Assembly: GCA_021299075.1 (NCBI GenBank) | Contig: JAJTFU010000011.1 | Span: forward strand, 1-29,076 | From: Novosphingobium sp. | Lineage (GTDB): Bacteria; Pseudomonadota; Alphaproteobacteria; Sphingomonadales; Sphingomonadaceae | DNA: 29,076 nucleotides | Reading direction: 5' to 3' | The notes under the pieces: model-generated | Seen by the model: the letters and a program-made list of their open reading frames with translations, nothing else | Told to the model about the DNA's origin: nothing | Database searches by the model: none | Translations under genes and position numbers: made by a program | Part shown: positions 7,799 to 15,305 of the stretch, piece by piece | How the letters are laid out: the number at the start of each line of letters is the position of its first letter | How positions within the stretch are numbered: the stretch's first letter is position 1

Positions 7799-7841
7799 TG
7801 TAGCAACTGCTACATAGTATCGTAATGTAACGCGTGCTACA
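7799..7841. promoter_or_regulatory. Tandem TetR-type operators in the divergent intergenic region
   Basis: TGTAGCA-AC-TGCTACA (7799-7814) is a perfect inverted repeat. TGTAACG-CG-TGCTACA (7826-7841) is a second copy with one intact arm and 5 of 7 bases kept in the other. The two centres are 27 bp apart, all within 63 bases between the starts of the membrane-protein operon and the TetR gene. This is the classic arrangement for autoregulation plus repression of a divergent target. Confidence 0.65.
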
Positions 7842-7850
7842 AGAGGCAAG

Positions 7851-8405
7851 ATGAGCATCAGGGACGCACAGCGCGAAGCGGTGATCGAACGGCTGGCCGG
7901 GCATCTGCTCGCGCACGGCCTCGCCCGCACCAGCCTGCGCCAGCTGGCCCAGGCCGCCGGCGTGAGTGACCGGATGCTGCTCTACTACTTTGCCGACAAG
8001 GCCGAGGTGCTGGCGGCCGTCATGGCCCGGGTGGCAGGTGAGCTCTCGCTACGGCTGGCCGAGGCGATCCCCGATGGCGCCCCGCTCAAGCCAGCCGAAC
8101 TGGTCCGCCGCGCCGCCGCATTCACGACCGGTCCGGACATGCGCCGCTTCATGCGGCTGTGGGTCGAGGTCGTCGCAGCCGCCGCACGCGGCGAAGCGCC
8201 ATTCTCCGCGATCGTTGCCCAGGTCATGGCCGGCTTCCGCCACTGGGTCGATACCCGGCTCGACCTGCCTGAGGGAGCCGACCGCGAGGGCACGGCCGCC
8301 GCGATCATCGCCGTGATCGATGGCCTCGCTCTGGTCGATATCTGCAGCGAGGACGAGATCGCCGCGCGCATGGCCGCGGCGCTGTCAACGCTGCTGGCCG
8401 AATAG
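7851..8405 (+). CDS. TetR family transcriptional regulator
   Basis: A 184-residue regulator with an N-terminal helix-turn-helix, TSLRQLAQAAGVSDRMLLYYF (about 27-47), the standard TetR signature ending in a YYF-x-x-K helix, and a variable helical ligand-binding C-terminus. The ATG at 7851 follows AAGAGG. It is divergent from two small membrane proteins, and two copies of a TGTAGCA-N2-TGCTACA palindrome lie just upstream, so it probably represses itself and the membrane operon and releases on binding an unknown hydrophobic ligand. The C-terminus has no recognisable ligand class. Confidence 0.9.
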   Translation: MSIRDAQREAVIERLAGHLLAHGLARTSLRQLAQAAGVSDRMLLYYFADKAEVLAAVMARVAGELSLRLAEAIPDGAPLKPAELVRRAAAFTTGPDMRRFMRLWVEVVAAAARGEAPFSAIVAQVMAGFRHWVDTRLDLPEGADREGTAAAIIAVIDGLALVDICSEDEIAARMAAALSTLLAE

Positions 8406-8469
8406 CCGCGCTGTTCACCACCCTGTGCACAGGCAGTGGATCAGCGGTTCATGGGCAGTGGACGGGCTG

Positions 8470-9897
8470 TCAGCTTTCCAGCTGGCGCAGCAGGCTGCGC
8501 ACGTCGCCGTCCATGTCGGCATCGCGGGTGCGCAGATCCTCGATCAGGCGCACGGCGTGGATCACGGTCGAGTGATCGCGCCCGCCGAACTTGCGGCCGA
8601 TTTCCGGGTAGCTCCGCGGGGTGAGCACCTTGGCGAGGTACATCGCGACCTGACGCGGGCGGACCACGGCGCGGGCGCGGCGCTTCGATGCCATTTCGGT
8701 CCGGTCGACCCGGTAGAACTGGCAGACGGTGCGCTGGATCTCGTCGATCGTGATGCGGCGGCGGTTGGCCGAGAGGATATCGGTGAGCTGTTCTTCGGCC
8801 AGTTGCAGCGACACGGCCTGACCGGTCAGCTGGGCATAGGCGATCAGCTTGTTGAGCCCGCCGACCAGTTCACGCACGTTGCGGTTGATCGTGCGGGCGA
8901 GGAACTCGACCACATCACCCGGCACGTGGCTGGGCGAGAAGCGCTGGAGCCGGTGTTCGAGGATCGAACGGCGCAGCTCTATGTCAGCCGGCTGGATATC
9001 GGCAACCAGGCCCATCGACAGGCGCGAGAGCAGCCGCTGCTCCACCCCGTCCAGCGCCTGCGGGGCACGGTCGGCGGCGAAGACCAGCCGCTTGCCTTCG
9101 GCCAGCAGCGCATCGATCGTGTAAAGCAGCTCTTCCTGGGCCGAGGCCTTGCCGATGATGAACTGGATGTCATCGACCAGCAGCAGGTCGAACCCGCGCA
9201 GCCGAGCCTTGAACTCGATCGTCTGGTTCTGGCGCAGCGCCTGGACGAATTCGACCATGAAACGCTCGGCCGAGCAGTAGAAGATCCGCGCCCGCTGGTG
9301 ATTGGCGAGGTAAGCATGGCCAATGGCGTGGAGCAGGTGGGTTTTGCCCTGGCCGGTCGCCGCCTTGAGATAGAGCGGGGCGAACTGCGGCGTTTCGGGT
9401 GCAGCCATGCGCTGTGCAGCATTGCTGGCGAGCACGTTGGCCGAGCCGGTAACGAAGCTGGCGAAAGTCAGCGAGGGATCAAGCCCGATCGGGCCCTGGC
9501 CCAGCGAACCCAGTTCGGCGGCGCCCATGCCCAGCGCATCGCCCGGCTGGGCCAGCGGTGCGCCATCGTTGGCGGCGCGGCGACCGTCCTCGCGGCCCAG
9601 ACGCAGCCCCGGCATGGCGCGGCGGCCTGGCAGCACGGCGATCTGGACATTGCGGATATCAGGCCGGGCAATCTTCCAGGCCAGCGACAGCCGGTCGGCA
9701 AACCGATCCGACACCCAGTTGGCGGCAAATTCGTTCGGCAGATAGAGATCGAGCGTGCCGCTCTGCTTGCAGAGCGAACCGAGCTGGATCGGCTTGATCC
9801 ACTGACTGTATAGCTGATTGCCAAGATCCTTGCGCAGACCGCGGCTTATATCAGCCCAGTCGGCAGCGAGATCGAGCGCTTCCTGTTCTTCCATCAT
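8470..9897 (-). CDS. dnaA: Chromosomal replication initiator protein DnaA
   Basis: A 475-residue AAA+ initiator that binds DnaA boxes at oriC and melts the origin. Domain I is at about 12-90 (DISRGLRKDLGNQLYSQWIKP). A poorly conserved linker, domain II, runs at about 91-138. The AAA+ core begins with SLTFASFVTGSANVLA. Walker A is AATGQGKT (179-186), where the usual first glycine is alanine; Walker B is FDLLLVDDIQF (236-246). Domain IV carries the DnaA-box recognition signature GGRDHSTVIHA (438-448). The frame stays open about 97 codons upstream, but homology starts at the ATG at 9897, next to a weak ribosome-binding site. It lies downstream of rpsT on the same strand after a 500-base leader rich in GANTC sites. 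The tail end has no clear terminator. Confidence 0.97.
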   Translation of the reverse strand: MMEEQEALDLAADWADISRGLRKDLGNQLYSQWIKPIQLGSLCKQSGTLDLYLPNEFAANWVSDRFADRLSLAWKIARPDIRNVQIAVLPGRRAMPGLRLGREDGRRAANDGAPLAQPGDALGMGAAELGSLGQGPIGLDPSLTFASFVTGSANVLASNAAQRMAAPETPQFAPLYLKAATGQGKTHLLHAIGHAYLANHQRARIFYCSAERFMVEFVQALRQNQTIEFKARLRGFDLLLVDDIQFIIGKASAQEELLYTIDALLAEGKRLVFAADRAPQALDGVEQRLLSRLSMGLVADIQPADIELRRSILEHRLQRFSPSHVPGDVVEFLARTINRNVRELVGGLNKLIAYAQLTGQAVSLQLAEEQLTDILSANRRRITIDEIQRTVCQFYRVDRTEMASKRRARAVVRPRQVAMYLAKVLTPRSYPEIGRKFGGRDHSTVIHAVRLIEDLRTRDADMDGDVRSLLRQLES

Positions 9898-10397
9898 GCG
9901 CTCTGCGTTAGCTCCGCCCGGCGCGGCTGGGCCACGCGAATTGCCAATACTTGGTCCCGACACCCCTAGCCCCCCGAAATACGTCCCCGCCGCGCCCCTC
10001 GACCGAGAGCCACGTTCGCCCGCTACCGGTCCCCAAAAACCGGCTCGGTCGCTTAATCTGTGTGCAAGGCCAGTTGCAGAATCTGCGCTGGGCTCGAAGC
10101 GAGTTATGCCCCGCTCACAGCGCAGGGCAAGGCGGCGATTGCAAAAAAACTGAAATAAATGGCCTTGACTCAAGCAAGCGCGGCGCAATCCCGAAGGTCA
10201 ATTCTAAACGCCTGTTAGCCATAGGGTTTTTCCCGGGTAGATGCGCGAATCGCGGGAATCCTTGGATTGTTGCAGCGCCGCAATTTCCCGCTTCGGCACA
10301 TGCCAAAACGGCCAGCGGTAGAACCGCCGGCCGTTTGGTCACCGTGTTCCCATTTCGTCCCGCCGATCCGCGAATCGGCTGGCCGAATCGGGAAGGC
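9898..10397 (-). other. 500-base rpsT-dnaA intergenic region (dnaA leader) with clustered GANTC sites
   Basis: No convincing gene is present. The region contains the probable rpsT terminator (10306-10336), a small hairpin GCCGAT-N6-ATCGGC at 10362-10379 just after the rpsT stop, and an A/T-rich stretch near 10141-10162. Six GANTC sites begin at 10079, 10167, 10247, 10256, 10372 and 10385. GANTC is the target of the CcrM methyltransferase that couples transcription to replication in Caulobacter, where it acts on dnaA. On the minus strand TTGACC and TTGAGT (near 10188 and 10173) are possible -35 hexamers, but no good -10 partner is seen. I found no consensus DnaA box (TTATCCACA), so I do not call an origin here. 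Confidence 0.5.
10306..10336 (-). terminator. Probable rho-independent terminator of rpsT
   Basis: AAACGGCC (10306-10313) pairs with GGCCGTTT (10329-10336), and inside it GCGGT pairs with ACCGC around a 3-base loop, with one mismatch in between. Read on the minus strand the stem ends in GGCCGTTTT, a short T-tract. It lies about 60 bases past the rpsT stop. Confidence 0.6.
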
Positions 10398-10658
10398 TTA
10401 GAGTGCCGAAACCCGCTTGGTCAGGCGCGCAAACTTGCGCGAAGCGGTGTTCTTGTGAAGCACGCCGCGGGCCACGCCGCGCTGCAGTTCCGGCTGGGCA
10501 GCCTTCAGGGCTTCGGCAGCGGCAGCCTTGTCGCCACCGGCGAGGGCAGCTTCGACCTTCTTCACGAAGGTGCGGATACGGCCCAGACGGTTGCCGTTGA
10601 TTTCTGCGCGCTTCTCGTTGCGACGGATGCGCTTCTTGGCTTGCGGCGTATTGGCCAT
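10398..10658 (-). CDS. rpsT: 30S ribosomal protein S20
   Basis: An 86-residue basic protein of the small ribosomal subunit that binds 16S rRNA. MANTPQAKKRIRRNEKRAEI at the start and HKNTASRKFARLTKRV near the end are diagnostic of S20. The length matches the family (about 87 residues). The ATG at 10658 follows AAGAAGGA. A possible promoter on the minus strand has TTGACG (rc of 10780-10785) sixteen bases before a weak -10. The order mutM, rpsT, dnaA is common in alphaproteobacteria; here each gap is wide enough for its own promoter, and a hairpin terminator separates rpsT from dnaA. Confidence 0.98.
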   Translation of the reverse strand: MANTPQAKKRIRRNEKRAEINGNRLGRIRTFVKKVEAALAGGDKAAAAEALKAAQPELQRGVARGVLHKNTASRKFARLTKRVSAL

Positions 10659-10795
10659 GTCAGTCCTTCTTGCGGCTGCCAGGTGCAGCCTGATTCTGGT
10701 TCAAATATCGCACAAAATCGCGGGCACTGAACGAGTCAGTCCTGCGGAAAGCGCGGCCCTTAACCGGGCAAGCCCGAATCGTCAACCGGAACCCG

Positions 10796-11611
10796 CTACT
10801 TCTGGCACTTCGGGCAATGCCAGGTGCTCCGGCCGCCCTGGGGAAAGCGTTGCACGGAGGCGCCGCAGCGGGTGCACGGCTCCCCCGTCCGATCATAGAC
10901 GTCAAACTGCTTGGAGAAGTAGCCGAGCTGCCCGTCGGGCTGGGCATAGTCGCGCAAGGTCGATCCGCCAGCTTCGATCGCTTCGGCAATCACCGCCTTG
11001 ATCGCCGGGACCAGCCGGGTCAGCGCCGGCCCGCTGACCAGGCCTGCTGCCTTGCGCGGGTCGATCCCGGCCCGGAACAGTGCCTCGCAGACATAGATAT
11101 TGCCCAGCCCTGCGACGATCCGCTGATCGAGCAGCATCAGTTTGATAGCCGCACTGCGTCCGGCGAGGGCGGACTTGAGATGTGCCGGCGTCAGCGCCTC
11201 ACCCAGCGGTTCAGGCCCCATGGCTGCGAAGGCCGGCCATTCGCCCAGCGCCGCCTCATCCACCAGATCGACCGAGCCGAAGCGGCGGGGATCGTTAAGC
11301 GCCAGCACGTGACCCGAGGCCGTTTCTAGCACGAGGTGGTCGTGCGTGCCGATGTCCTCCGGATCAATCCGCCAGCGTCCCGACATGCCCAGATGGAACA
11401 CAAGGCTCCGTCCGCGGTCTGTATGAATGAGGCCGTACTTGGCGCGGCGCCCCATCCCCGTGACGATCGCACCGGTCAGCGCCTGGACCAGGTCGGCCGG
11501 AAAGGGCCGGCGCAGGTCCGCCCGGCGCGGTTCAACCCGCGCCAGCTTCGCGCCGTCGAGATAACGCGCCAGGCCGCGAACCGTGGTTTCAACTTCAGGT
11601 AATTCAGGCAT
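10796..11611 (-). CDS. mutM: Formamidopyrimidine-DNA glycosylase
   Basis: A 271-residue bifunctional glycosylase/AP lyase that removes 8-oxoguanine and formamidopyrimidines in base-excision repair. MPELPEVETT supplies the catalytic N-terminal proline and Glu3. The beta-loop lysine lies in GRRAKYGL (about residue 58). LGNIYVCEALFRAGI holds the helix-two-turn-helix, and the C-terminal zinc finger has Cys246/Cys249 and Cys266/Cys269. The frame extends further upstream into a palindromic repeat, but the true start must be the ATG at 11611 because the proline after it is the nucleophile. It is divergent from ubiE, the usual alphaproteobacterial arrangement. Length is normal. Confidence 0.97.
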   Translation of the reverse strand: MPELPEVETTVRGLARYLDGAKLARVEPRRADLRRPFPADLVQALTGAIVTGMGRRAKYGLIHTDRGRSLVFHLGMSGRWRIDPEDIGTHDHLVLETASGHVLALNDPRRFGSVDLVDEAALGEWPAFAAMGPEPLGEALTPAHLKSALAGRSAAIKLMLLDQRIVAGLGNIYVCEALFRAGIDPRKAAGLVSGPALTRLVPAIKAVIAEAIEAGGSTLRDYAQPDGQLGYFSKQFDVYDRTGEPCTRCGASVQRFPQGGRSTWHCPKCQK

Positions 11612-11654
11612 GGGCTTCCTTGCGAGTGCGCCCATAACATCCGTCATGGGCTTG

Positions 11655-11739
11655 GCATCACCAGCCCGCTCCCCCACCCGGCCTCCCATAGGATACCCTA
11701 GGTTCTGGGAGGCCGGGTGGGGGAGCGGGCTGGTGATGC
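11655..11739. repeat. Perfect 34-bp inverted repeat between mutM and ubiE
   Basis: The arms at 11655-11688 and 11706-11739 are exact reverse complements over 34 bases, with a 17-base loop at 11689-11705. The left arm begins GCATCACCAGCCCGC and ends CCGGCCTCCCA. A second short hairpin, TCCGCC-GTGA-GGCGGA, follows at 11741-11756. The element lies between two divergent genes, where no terminator is needed. It is best explained as a dispersed palindromic repeat (REP- or MITE-like) of the kind seen in many copies in sphingomonad genomes; this last point is from memory and not tested here. Confidence 0.85.
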
Positions 11740-11813
11740 ATCCGCCGTGAGGCGGACAAGAATCCCCCTAACAAGCTTTGCGCAGCGCACAAACCTCGCG
11801 TAAGGGCCAGCCC

Positions 11814-12545
11814 ATGAGCGAACAGGTTTCCTTCGGCTACGAAGAGGTCTCTCCCGAGGAGAAGACCCAGCGCGTCGGCGCAGTATTTTCGAACGTCGCG
11901 AAGAAGTACGACGTGATGAACGATGCCATGTCGGTTGGCATGCACCGGCTGTGGAAAGACAAGTTCGTCCGCCGCGTGAAGCCGCAGCCGAGTGAGCAGA
12001 TTCTCGATATGGCTGGCGGCACGGGCGACATTGCCTTTCGCATGGCCGCCCAGGGCGCCCAGATCACCGTTTCCGACATCAACCAGGACATGCTGGATGT
12101 CGGGATCGAGCGCGCGATGGAGCGCGGCCTCGATAGCCTGGTCTGGTCGCGCCAGAACGCAGAAGAGTTGAGCTTCCCCAACCGCTTCTTCGATGCCTAT
12201 ACGATCGCCTTCGGGATCCGGAACGTTACCCGGATCGATCATGCCCTGGCCGAGGCGCACCGGGTGCTGAAGCACGGCGGGCGGTTCTATTGCCTGGAAT
12301 TCTCCACCACCGAGTGGCCCGGCTTCAAGGAGGTCTACGATCTCTATTCGCACAAGCTGGTGCCCAAGCTTGGTCAGGCGATTGCTGGCGACGCGGATTC
12401 CTATCGCTACCTGATCGAATCGATCCGCCGCTTCCCGACCATGCCCGAATTTGAAGGCATGATCCGCGCGGCCGGCTTCACCCGCACCAAAGTCGAACCG
12501 ATCCTGGGCGGACTGGTGGCCATTCACAGCGGCTGGAAGATTTGA
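11814..12545 (+). CDS. ubiE: Ubiquinone/menaquinone biosynthesis C-methyltransferase
   Basis: A 243-residue SAM-dependent methyltransferase that C-methylates the demethoxy-benzoquinol intermediate of ubiquinone synthesis. VGAVFSNVAKKYDVMNDAMS (21-40) and LWKDKFV form the UbiE N-terminal signature; the SAM site is LDMAGGTGD (64-72). FGIRNV and the C-terminal PILGGLVAIHSGWKI are also typical. The frame is open a little upstream, but the ATG at 11814 has AAGGG about eight bases before it. Its stop overlaps the TTG start of ubiB by four bases, so the two are translationally coupled. The divergent gene is mutM. Confidence 0.97.
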   Translation: MSEQVSFGYEEVSPEEKTQRVGAVFSNVAKKYDVMNDAMSVGMHRLWKDKFVRRVKPQPSEQILDMAGGTGDIAFRMAAQGAQITVSDINQDMLDVGIERAMERGLDSLVWSRQNAEELSFPNRFFDAYTIAFGIRNVTRIDHALAEAHRVLKHGGRFYCLEFSTTEWPGFKEVYDLYSHKLVPKLGQAIAGDADSYRYLIESIRRFPTMPEFEGMIRAAGFTRTKVEPILGGLVAIHSGWKI

Positions 12546-14098
12546 CCCGTCCGACGACTCATCTGCTGCGCCTGCTGCGCTGGGGCCGTACCCTGGCCCG
12601 CCATGGCGCGCTGCGCGGGATTGAGCAGGACCGGAATACACCGCTGCCGGTCAAGCGGCTGTTCCGGCTGGCTCGGCTCGGCACGTTCCAGCCGCGCGTG
12701 CCGGACTATGCCGGAGCCTTTCAGGCGATTGGCCCGGCGGCGATCAAGCGGGGCCAGACGCTGGCCACCCGGCCCGACCTGGTCGGCGAGGAAGCAGCCT
12801 ATAACCTGCTGAGCCTGCAGGACAGCCTGCCGCCCGTTCCCTTTGCCGCGATCCGGGCCGAGATCGAGGCCAGCTTCGGCAAGCCGCTCGACGCCCTGTT
12901 CGCCAGCATCGATCCGGTACCGGTCGGCGCCGCCTCGATCGCCCAGGTCCACAAGGGCGTGACCATCGATGGCCGCACTGTTGCGATCAAGGTGCTGCGC
13001 CCGGGCATCCGCGAAAAGTTCGGCGCCGATATCGAAACTTACGAATGGGCCGCCGCGCACCTGGAAGCGCTGGGCGGCGAGGCGGCGCGGCTGCGTCCGC
13101 GCCTGGTGATCGCCAACCTCAAGCGCTGGACCATGCGCGAGCTCGACCTGCGGCGCGAAGCGGCCTCGGCCTCGGAACTCGCCGAGGCGATGAAGGGCTT
13201 CGAAGGCTACCGGATCCCGGAGATCGATTGGGACCGCACCAATGGCCGGGTGATGACCATCGAGTGGATCGACGGCATCAAGATCAGTGATCGGGCGGCG
13301 CTGGAAGGCAGCGGGGTCGATCTGCCCGAACTCGCCAGCCGACTGGTGATCGCCTTCCTGACCCAGGCAATCAGCCACGGCTATTTCCATGCCGACATGC
13401 ATCAGGGCAACCTGTTCGTGCAGGCTGACGGCACCATCGCCGCGATCGACTTTGGTATCATGGGCCGTATCGACCGCCGCGCTCGCTATTGGCTGGCAGA
13501 GATCCTCTATGGCCTGACCACCGGCAATTACCGCCGCGTGGCCGAGATCCATTTCGAGGCGCAATACGTGCCAAGCTACCACTCGGTCGACGAATTCGCG
13601 ACCGCGCTGCGCGCCGTGGGTGAGCCGATGCGCGGCAAGCCGGTGAGCGAGCTTTCGGTCGGGCAGATGCTGGATGGGCTCTTCGCGATTACCCGCGATT
13701 TCGACATGCAGACCCAGCCGCACCTGCTGCTGCTGCAGAAGACCATGGTGATGGTTGAGGGGCTGGCCACCGCGCTGCATCCCGGCATCAACATGTGGGA
13801 CACCTCCGGCCCCTTCGTGAAGAACTGGATCCGCGACGAGCTCGGCCCCGAAGCGGCACTGGCCGACCGGCTCAAGGAAGACGGCGAAACCCTGCTGCGC
13901 CTGCCCGGCCTGCTCCGCCGACTGGAAGAGCAGTTCCCGCCTAAGGGCGGCGCGCCCGAACAGCCGCCACTGCCCGAGGTGGAACTGGTCTGGGAGCGCC
14001 GCCAGCCAGGCACGGGACGCGGCTGGGGCAGCTATCTGCTGGCGCTGCTGGTGGGCGGCGGCGCGGTCCTTGCTGCGCAAGCGCTGGGATGGCTTTGA
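12542..14098 (+). CDS. ubiB: Ubiquinone biosynthesis protein kinase-like UbiB (2-polyprenylphenol 6-hydroxylase accessory)
   Basis: A 518-residue atypical kinase/ATPase of the ABC1/ADCK/UbiB family needed for ubiquinone synthesis, membrane-anchored at the inner membrane. The diagnostic KxGQ motif is Lys69-Arg-Gly-Gln72. The family-specific ASIAQVH is at 131-137 and the VAIK lysine at 150. HADMHQGN (283-290) and DFG (303-305) form the active site. The C-terminal GWGSYLLALLVGGGAVLAAQ is a membrane segment. Translation starts at a TTG inside TTGA, overlapping the ubiE stop. In many relatives coaBC and dut follow ubiB, but here a small hypothetical gene follows five bases later. Confidence 0.95.
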   Translation: MTRPTTHLLRLLRWGRTLARHGALRGIEQDRNTPLPVKRLFRLARLGTFQPRVPDYAGAFQAIGPAAIKRGQTLATRPDLVGEEAAYNLLSLQDSLPPVPFAAIRAEIEASFGKPLDALFASIDPVPVGAASIAQVHKGVTIDGRTVAIKVLRPGIREKFGADIETYEWAAAHLEALGGEAARLRPRLVIANLKRWTMRELDLRREAASASELAEAMKGFEGYRIPEIDWDRTNGRVMTIEWIDGIKISDRAALEGSGVDLPELASRLVIAFLTQAISHGYFHADMHQGNLFVQADGTIAAIDFGIMGRIDRRARYWLAEILYGLTTGNYRRVAEIHFEAQYVPSYHSVDEFATALRAVGEPMRGKPVSELSVGQMLDGLFAITRDFDMQTQPHLLLLQKTMVMVEGLATALHPGINMWDTSGPFVKNWIRDELGPEAALADRLKEDGETLLRLPGLLRRLEEQFPPKGGAPEQPPLPEVELVWERRQPGTGRGWGSYLLALLVGGGAVLAAQALGWL

Positions 14099-14102
14099 GC
14101 CA

Positions 14103-14381
14103 ATGGACCTCGACGCGCTGATCCTGCACTTTTTCGGCACCGAGGATCCGGCCGAGCTGACCGAAGCAGACTATGAGCGCGGGCTGGAGAAGCTGAAGAT
14201 CGGCTTCGGGGTAGAGCGCGAGCCGGGCCGCAAGTTCGCGCTGTGGACGCTGCTGGACGCGCTGGGCGCGGCCCCGCTACCGGCCGAGGCCTTCGCCAAG
14301 GAGCCGCTGCTCAAGGCAGCGGCCGAGGATTACCTCAAGGCCGCCTTCCGGCTGGAACGCTATGGAGAGCAGGATGACTGA
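14103..14381 (+). CDS. Small acidic conserved hypothetical protein
   Basis: A 92-residue cytosolic protein with no signal peptide or membrane segment. It starts MDLDALILHFFGTEDPAELT and is mostly helical, with a charged centre (EADYERGLEKLKIGFGVERE). I do not recognise a domain. The frame opens earlier, but the ATG at 14103 follows the ubiB stop directly and fits a coupled operon. Its end overlaps the start of the phosphatase gene by eight bases. That close packing and a plausible coding pattern make it a real gene. A role linked to quinone synthesis or to the phosphatase is only guilt by association. Confidence 0.78.
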   Translation: MDLDALILHFFGTEDPAELTEADYERGLEKLKIGFGVEREPGRKFALWTLLDALGAAPLPAEAFAKEPLLKAAAEDYLKAAFRLERYGEQDD

Positions 14382-14838
14382 ACCGGCCGTGCTGTTCGTC
14401 TGCCTGGGCAATATCTGCCGCTCGCCGATGGCCGAGGGTGCCTTTCGCGCCGCTGCCGAAGCCGCCGGTCTCAGCCTTGTCATCGATAGCGCCGGAACCG
14501 CCGCCTATCACGTCGGCGATCCGCCCGATCCGCGCGCGCAGGAAACGGCGCGCAAGTACGGGGCAGAGATTGGCGGTCTGCGCGGCCGACAATTGGTGCC
14601 CGAGGACTTCCGCCGCTTCACCCATGTGCTGGTGATGGATCATGCGAACCTGGCCAATGCGCAGGCCATCGTGCCGGCCGATGCGATCTGCCAGCCGCAA
14701 TTGCTGCTCGATCTGGTCCCGGGGCGCGAAGGCGCGGCAGTGGCCGATCCCTATTACGGCGGCGAGGAGCATTTCGAGGACACCTGGGCCGATGTCAGCC
14801 GCGCGGCCGCCGCCCTGGTCGAGGCGCTGCGGCGATGA
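14374..14838 (+). CDS. Low-molecular-weight protein-tyrosine phosphatase
   Basis: A 154-residue cytosolic phosphatase. The P-loop CLGNICRS has the nucleophile Cys10 and Arg16 in the C-x5-R-S pattern, and the general acid is Asp125 in VADPYYGG. Family members dephosphorylate tyrosine on proteins such as exopolysaccharide kinases; the target here is unknown. An ATG four codons upstream (14362) is possible, but the ATG at 14374 has GGAG six bases before it and places Cys near residue 10 as usual. It overlaps the preceding hypothetical gene by eight bases, and its stop overlaps the next start (ATGA). Confidence 0.94.
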   Translation: MTEPAVLFVCLGNICRSPMAEGAFRAAAEAAGLSLVIDSAGTAAYHVGDPPDPRAQETARKYGAEIGGLRGRQLVPEDFRRFTHVLVMDHANLANAQAIVPADAICQPQLLLDLVPGREGAAVADPYYGGEEHFEDTWADVSRAAAALVEALRR

Positions 14839-15302
14839 GCCACGAAAGCGCCGTCGCCTGGTTGGCACAGCACGCGCCGGACGTCCGCCTGATCGACCAG
14901 GCTCAGTCAACCGCCACCGTGGCCGAGGCTGCGGCGACCCTGGGCGTGGAACCGGGCCGGATCGCCAAGACCCTGGCATTTCGGGTGGGCGATGCGCCTT
15001 ACCTCTTGGTGACACGCGGCGATGCCCGGCTCGACAATGCGCAGTGCAAGGCCGAGCTGGGCGGGCGGCCGCGAATGCTCGATCCCGACGAGACCCTGGC
15101 CTTGACCGGTCATGCCGTTGGCGGGGTCTGTCCGTTCGGCCTAGCCACGCCCCTGCCAATCCTGGCTGACCGCTCGCTGCTGGCCTATCCCACTGTCTTT
15201 CCGGCAGCGGGATCGCGCACTTCCTCGGTCGAGCTGGAACCGCAGCGGCTGGCGCAACTGGTCGGCGCACGCTGGACGCAAATCTGCAAGCTGCCGGAAT
15301 GA
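14835..15302 (+). CDS. YbaK/EbsC family aminoacyl-tRNA deacylase
   Basis: A 155-residue single-domain protein of the YbaK/ProX superfamily, which hydrolyses mischarged aminoacyl-tRNAs in trans (for example Cys-tRNAPro). The conserved lysine is Lys45 in RIAKTLAF, and GHAVGGVCPFG (about 113-123) is the signature glycine loop. The length agrees with YbaK (about 160 residues). It begins with an ATGA overlap with the phosphatase stop and is the last gene of the ubiE operon, ending 3 bases before a hairpin. Which tRNA it edits cannot be told. Confidence 0.92.
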   Translation: MSHESAVAWLAQHAPDVRLIDQAQSTATVAEAAATLGVEPGRIAKTLAFRVGDAPYLLVTRGDARLDNAQCKAELGGRPRMLDPDETLALTGHAVGGVCPFGLATPLPILADRSLLAYPTVFPAAGSRTSSVELEPQRLAQLVGARWTQICKLPE

Positions 15303-15305
15303 AAA

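Noticed and set aside
8422..8433. 12-base palindrome CCTGTGCACAGG after dnaA, considered as a DnaA box or origin element
   Set aside because: It does not match TTATCCACA, and no cluster of similar sites or AT-rich unwinding region is present.
8320..9813. Long plus-strand open frame (497 codons) opposite dnaA
   Set aside because: It is antisense to a clear DnaA protein; the GC-rich third positions of dnaA keep the opposite frame open. The translation has no domain or start signal.
9898..10397. Chromosomal origin in the dnaA leader
   Set aside because: No consensus DnaA boxes are visible; in alphaproteobacteria the origin is often away from dnaA.
10796..11689. Longer mutM reading starting inside the 34-bp repeat
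   Set aside because: Catalysis requires the proline directly after the initiator methionine, which fixes the start at 11611.
12524..14140. 538-codon minus-strand frame opposite ubiB
   Set aside because: It mirrors ubiB almost exactly and has a low-complexity His/Gln/Arg-rich translation, as expected for a shadow frame.
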